Source: Euperipatoides rowelli
Taxonomy: Eukaryota; Onychophora; Udeonychophora; Euonychophora; Peripatopsidae
Strand: one strand, 5' to 3'
Assembly (NCBI GenBank): GCA_003024985.2
Contig: PXIH01S0012456.1
Length of the DNA: 12,796 nt
The notes beneath the pieces were generated by a model. It was not told the origin of the DNA. It searched no databases and was given only the letters and a program-made list of their open reading frames with translations. A program made the position numbers and the translations under genes. Each line of letters starts with the position of its first letter. Position 1 is the stretch's first letter. Below are positions 8,899 through 12,796 of the stretch, piece after piece.

Positions 8899-9253
8899 CA
8901 GTGAGAATGGGATTGAATTTAAGCAATTCTACGCATGCTTAAAATAAAATTTTATTATTTTTTCTCATGCTAGGAAGGAGTAGAGGCAAAATCTCTAGAA
9001 GCTTTTTTTTTTTAATTATGTTCATGTCACATTACCATTCAATATCATATTTTTCAGTACAGTATATACAAACTGAATTAAATTTTATTAAATAAAAATA
9101 GGTGGATGAAAGTTTATGTTAATGACATAAGAGGGCACAAATGTGAGAAAGGACACTTCTATCAATAAAATATGAGCAGTTAAATGTGACAATTCAATCT
9201 TTTACAGACCAATGAGATTGTACATGAGCTCAGTAGCGCCAACTAGTTTCAAA
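8899..9253. other. AT-rich sequence without recognised features
   Basis: No open frame, RNA or repeat beyond short T and A runs (9004-9013). Nothing further can be supported. Confidence 0.5.
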
Positions 9254-9350
9254 GCCTTATTTTTATTAAAGTCCTAACCTTTATCCAAACCTAACTGCTA
9301 CTATGTAATAAATAACTATACCAACCCTATGATAATCAAAGGTACAATAA
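9254..9350 (+). repeat. Dispersed repeat, copy B (related to 5081-5190)
   Basis: AGCCTTATTTTTATTAAAGT, CCTAACCTTTAT, CCTAACTGCTACTATG, AATAAATAACTA, CCAACCCTATGAT and AATCAAAGGTACAATAA align in order with copy A at 5081. In this copy the 3' part is amplified into the adjoining ~37-bp minisatellite, whereas copy A has only one unit. Confidence 0.65.
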
Positions 9351-9490
9351 CTATGCTCCACCTATAATAATCAAGAAGTGCAAAAATTNTGCCCCAACGC
9401 TATGATAATCAAGAGGTGCAACAACTATGTCCCAACCCGATAAGAGGTGCTACTACTATGCCCAACATGATGTTAATCAAAAGGTGGAAT
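9320..9490 (+). repeat. Minisatellite, about five units of ~30-38 bp
   Basis: Units begin near 9320, 9356, 9392, 9430 and 9460 with variants of CCCAACGCTATGATAATCAA followed by GAGGTGCAACAACTATG. They differ by substitutions, and the fourth is shortened. The third is preceded by an unresolved base (N at 9389). The first unit is shared with the dispersed repeat, so the array probably arose by tandem growth of that repeat's end. Confidence 0.8.
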
Positions 9491-10541
9491 AATTTAGTGG
9501 AAATTGACTAAAATTTTGCCACACCCCTGCTCTATTGTGATTGGATTGTAAGGCTCAAAAACCGCATATTGAACGGTTTCTGCTAAAATGGACTAGTGAT
9601 AATATCATTACTTAAGAGGGGCAAGGAGTACTTGTCTATGTGGGGGAGGTGGCTTTTGATCACATTTAATTAGCGTATATTTTAAAGCATTTCTTAGAGA
9701 TACATTTGGGATGTTATTTAGGATTATTTTTCAAACGGTTATGTGTGAGGGCTTTTTTTTTCTTCTAAAAATCCCATTCATAAAAAAAATAAAAATAGTT
9801 TGCCTGAAACCTTAAGCGTCTTGGTATTTATAGTAATAACTGAAAAATATCAAAAGGAAGGTTGTTGACATATTATTATCAAAACAAAACATTTAAGATT
9901 AAAAATATAATAAAACCCACCAACTAATTAAATGAAAATTAATTAAAATATTGCATTTTAAATCCTTTCAAATAATTTCAGAATAAATATTAAAACAACT
10001 TGCTTGACACACCATGAATGCCATTTCAAATTTATTTTGACAGCAGGAAACTTTAACTGTTGTAAAAACATGATAGCTTTATGAAACAATGATAGCTTTC
10101 GTTTGGTAATTAAAATGAAGAGAATGACATCATCAGTTCGGATACAACAGTAAATTATTTAGTGTAATGAAAATTAGTGGTGTACAGGTAAAATAAAACA
10201 TGTAGCCTAATTATCTAAAGTAGCATGACATACACTAAGCGAGGGCCAGTAGACTTCCAGGATATTGCAAATGCAGGTTCAATATAACAAAAATTCTGAT
10301 TTGGCAAATGGGGAAAATAGATATGAGCAGTTTTTAACAGAAACTTTAAAATTTTAAAACAAAAATGGAAGATATTAAAAAAAAAAAATCAATTTAATTT
10401 AAGGAAATAATCGTCTAGATAACAGTGGATGCTAATGAAAATTTACATAAGGGATATAACAAAACCATAACATTTATGGTATTAAAAAATTAATTATTTC
10501 CAGTTAGGGTTTCTTACATTTAGCATTGGATATGATTCTGA
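9491..10541. other. AT-rich intergenic sequence without recognised genes
   Basis: It holds a G-richer patch near 9615-9655, T and A runs, and a small direct duplication of ATGATAGCTTT at about 10070 and 10090. No splice-supported open frame, RNA gene or transposon was recognised. Confidence 0.5.
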
Positions 10542-10574
10542 GGGAAGAGGGTGGGGTAGAAGGATAGGGGTGGG
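10542..10574 (+). other. Purine-rich tract with G-quadruplex potential
   Basis: Five G runs of three or four occur at 10542, 10549, 10553, 10567 and 10572 inside an A/G-rich stretch that continues to about 10590 (GAAGAAGAAG). Loops are 4, 1, 10 and 1 bases, so four-run combinations could fold with one longer loop. The tract stands out in AT-rich DNA and lies just before the minisatellite. Function is not shown. Confidence 0.5.
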
Positions 10575-10596
10575 AGGAATGAAGAAGAAGCAAAAC

Positions 10597-11490
10597 TGCT
10601 CTGGTCCCACACAGACAGTGGTCTCAATATCACTCAAGCTCATAGATCTAACCAAACACAGACGCTGTGTTGTCAATATCATTTAGGTCTATGCAAAAAA
10701 TAATTGGTCTTTGTCTTGTAATATGACTCAAGTCTATATAAACACACTTGGTTTCTGTTTTATGAATACTATTCGAGTCCATCAAAATATTAAATGCTTA
10801 TTTAATACCAGTCAATTTATTCAAATAGGTTTGGTCTATGCTCTATGAATACCAATCAAACCCATTAAAAATTCTTGGTTTCTGTTCTGCGACTACCATA
10901 CAAGTCAATGAAAACAATCTTGGTTTCTGTTTAGTCAAGTCCAGGGTTTGACATTCATTTTTTTAATGGGCGGCAACAAGTTGCCTCCCTAAAAGGCCTA
11001 TGGGTGGCAACTTTCAGGATTGAGTGGCAACTATTTGATTGTTCGCAAAGATTTATATTTAATTACCATACATGTATTAAAACATGAGATATATAATACT
11101 AAAGTTGTGTGAATATTCTAAACATGTGTGTTTTTAAATATTTTATTACTATTTATGGGTAAACAAGGGGAAAATGGATAAATGTCACTTGCTAATTAGA
11201 TCCTTTAAACTTGTGACCATAAAAAAATGGATGGCAAATATTGGCCACTGCTTGTGCATCTTGGGTGGCATTTTTAAAGATATGATGGCATTTGCCACCA
11301 TTGCCATGATAAGTGTCAAACCCTGAAGTCTATCAAATAGAGGTTTGATTTTGTTTTATAAATATGAAAGTGCATCAAAGCAAGCTTGAATTCAGTTATG
11401 TCAACATTGTTCAAATCCATTTAAAAAGCTTGACCTTCTGTCTTTTAAGTTAACAAGACTCAAGTTCATTAAAACTAAGCTGACCAGATA
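10597..11490 (+). repeat. Old degenerate minisatellite, ~42-48-bp unit, interrupted by a transposon
   Basis: About eleven diverged units can be followed from about 10597 to 10941 and again from 11326 to about 11490. The unit is approximately AATACCATTCAAGTCCATCA, then AAA and a variable stretch, then CTTGGTTTCTGTTCTATG. CTTGGTTTCTGTT recurs near 10747, 10873 and 10918, and AAGTC(C/T)AT-like words recur near 10730, 10775 and 11326. The 384-bp element at 10942-11325 splits one unit. Joining the flanks at one copy of AAGTC gives a normal unit. Confidence 0.75.
10942..11325. mobile_element. Non-autonomous hAT-like DNA transposon, 384 bp
   Basis: The left end CAGGGTTTGACATTCATTTT and the reverse complement of the right end, CAGGGTTTGACACTTATCAT, share 12 perfect terminal bases and more beyond. 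The element is flanked by AAGTC on both sides (10937-10941 and 11326-11330), a 5-bp target-site duplication. Subterminal GGTGGCAAC/GGATGGCAA motifs recur at both ends in a way typical of transposase-binding repeats. CAGGG-type ends are characteristic of hAT elements. Most hAT elements duplicate 8 bp, but 5-bp groups are known. There is no transposase ORF, so mobility would have depended on a relative elsewhere. The insertion sits inside a minisatellite unit and so is younger than the array. Confidence 0.8.
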
Positions 11491-12233
11491 TCCCAGCTTT
11501 CTGAGATTCATCCTGGTTTTTATATCAATGTTCCAAAAAATGTTCTCAAGAATACTAATTGTCCCGGTTTTATAAAACTATGATATTGAGCAGATTTACT
11601 TCTAATTTAAATTTATTTTGTCTTCAGTTCACAACAGAATAGATTCCATTGTCACATGCACACTACTGGTATCGACAGAAATTACTGTAACTTAATATAT
11701 TAGATCTGTGATTTTTGCATTTGTGATTATGACATGTAGTGTATATATTATTATATATTGTGAAATTAAACATTGTACTTACAGTATATAGAGTACAAAT
11801 TTGTAAGACTTTATGTTTATCTCGATAATAGTGGTATCAACAATTAGTTCATTTCTTCTGAGCGGTGAATGAGTTGTTCACAGTCATAATTAATACAGTG
11901 AACAAATTATTTCAATGTATAAATATATTGTACAAGAAAACAGTTCTCATTTATTATTTGTGATGGAAGGAACATCCCAGAATAGGGACGGACAATAGAT
12001 ATAAAATTTAAAAAACATTAAACAAAAAAAACTGTTACGAGTTCAATTTTTGAGTAATCATGTTGTAACTACAAGAAATGCCCTTCCTGGCAAGATATTC
12101 AATTGTAATACAATAAAAAAAAATAAAAAATCCCTGGATGCCATTTTATCTAATAATGTAATGTTTATGAATATATTTTAGAATTTAAAAACCATGTATT
12201 CAAAAGTCTCATATTAAATAAATAAATAATTAT
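11491..12233. other. AT-rich intergenic sequence, possible unidentified repeat fragment
   Basis: No gene was recognised. Near 11494-11575 the words GACCAGATATCCCAG, CATCCTGGTTTTTAT and TTGTCCCGGTTTTATAAAA give a repetitive impression and may be a piece of a dispersed element. This is weak. The rest is low-complexity AT-rich DNA. Confidence 0.35.
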
Positions 12234-12654
12234 TTAAAATTAAAAATGTTAAAATGCTATGTTTGNTCAGTTTTCTTATATGGATGTGAGACTTGGACTT
12301 CAATCAAAGTCTTGGCAAAGAAGATCAATGCTTTATTTAATATTTAGAGGGGAGGGTGAGCAGAATGTGAAAATAAACTAAACAAATTGGATCAGAAATG
12401 AGGAAGTGTGGGAAAGATGGGGAGGTGGCTATAGTCTTTTGGATAAAGAAAGTAAATGGAAATATACAGGGCATGTCTTAAGAGGATATGCAAGAATAAG
12501 ACTAGTAACAGCACTTTCAAGAGAGATGGACAGAAAGGGAAAAAAAAGATGACCAAGAAAATAATGGCTGGATGTCCTTAAAGGCTTGTCTAACGTCAGA
12601 GTATACTCAGTATTAAAAAGAGAAGCTCAAGATAGAAATCTTTGGCGACCATGA
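12234..12654 (+). pseudogene. Decayed C-terminal fragment of a LINE (non-LTR) reverse-transcriptase ORF
   Basis: Two reading frames together follow the end of a non-LTR retrotransposon polyprotein, after the catalytic RT core. The first (12234-12347) reads LKCYV, an ambiguous TGN codon (family residue W), then SVFLYGCETWTS and a lysine-rich stretch to TAG at 12345. After a frame change the second (12382-12654) gives NWIRNEEVWERWGG, KWKYTGHVLRG, GKKR, PRK, WLD and AQDRNLWRP. These are the usual C-terminal landmarks of animal LINE proteins. Stops at 12550 (TGA) and 12562 (TAA) sit where the family has arginines in a G-R-P-R-K-R-W motif, and the TGA fits CGA-to-TGA decay. The N-terminal endonuclease and RT domains are absent (5' truncation is usual for LINEs). 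The clade was not determined. Confidence 0.85.
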
Positions 12655-12796
12655 GTGCGAACCTCTGCCTAGGGGAACACACTAATGATGATGATATGTT
12701 ATTGGGATAAGATAGAAATCTTTGGCGACCATGAATGCGAACTTCTGCCTCGGGGAACACACCAATGATGATGATATGTTCTTGGGATAAGATAGA
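12631..12796 (+). repeat. 80-bp tandem repeat derived from the LINE 3' end, open at the window edge
   Basis: GATAGAAATCTTTGGCGACC starts at 12631, again at 12711, and GATAGA starts a third time at 12791, exactly 80 bp apart. The two full copies differ at five positions. Each unit holds the last codons of the LINE ORF (DRNLWRP), the stretch to AGGGGAACACAC or CGGGGAACACAC, a TGATGATGATAT tract and TTGGGATAA. The array therefore consists of LINE terminal sequence. Whether it has only a few copies or is a larger satellite cannot be seen. Confidence 0.9.

Noticed and set aside
10494-10682. 62-codon open frame on the minus strand
   Set aside because: Its proline-rich part is the complement of the G-rich purine tract, and the rest is minisatellite.
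1-12796. tRNA, rRNA, CRISPR array or bacterial-type operon
   Set aside because: No tRNA A/B boxes or cloverleaf, no rRNA core sequence, no regularly spaced identical repeats with unique spacers, and no long ORFs were seen.

Overview
The window is gene-poor, AT-rich animal-type nuclear DNA. There is no prokaryotic gene organisation, no long ORF and no tRNA or rRNA. The content is microsatellite, minisatellites, palindromes, a decayed non-LTR retrotransposon end and a short DNA transposon. Two N characters (9389 and 12266) point to a draft assembly. Recurrent GGCCTA-type motifs in an AT-rich background, a LINE C-terminus with the YGCETW motif and a hAT-like element would suit an aquatic invertebrate metazoan (mollusc, echinoderm and chelicerate are all possible). 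The species cannot be fixed from the sequence.

Layout. 1-205: homopolymer and a two-copy ~102-bp repeat. 206-775: AT-rich, nothing firm. 776-2132: a ~1.35-kb compound ATT/ACT trinucleotide array, almost free of G on the + strand, with 20-bp and exact 47-bp tandem duplications inside it. 2133-3441: intron-like sequence ending in a strong 3' splice acceptor. 3442-3542: the one credible coding piece, a last exon on the + strand encoding a single transmembrane helix with a nine-residue polar tail, followed by a 3' UTR with AATAAA signals at 3690 and 3829. 3861-5080: nothing recognised. 5081-5936: a dispersed repeat copy, a 10-bp tandem, and a family of GC-rich ends containing a GTCGTAAA/TTTACGAC palindrome that look like terminal inverted repeats. 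5937-9250: mostly unassigned AT-rich DNA with two perfect palindromes and a T21G10 tract. 9254-9490: a second copy of the dispersed repeat, running into a ~37-bp minisatellite. 10542-10574: a G-rich tract with quadruplex potential. 10597-11490: an old ~42-48-bp minisatellite, split by a 384-bp non-autonomous hAT-like element (10942-11325). 12234-12654: a broken C-terminal piece of a LINE reverse-transcriptase ORF. Its last part becomes an 80-bp tandem repeat that runs off the window end.

There is no set of cooperating genes. The likely picture is the 3' end of a membrane-protein gene, whose other exons lie upstream, followed by intergenic DNA shaped by repeat expansion and transposon decay. 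The items most worth following are the transmembrane terminal exon, the LINE-end-derived tandem array, the hAT insertion that interrupts a minisatellite, and the palindromic inverted-repeat family at 5.3-5.9 kb.
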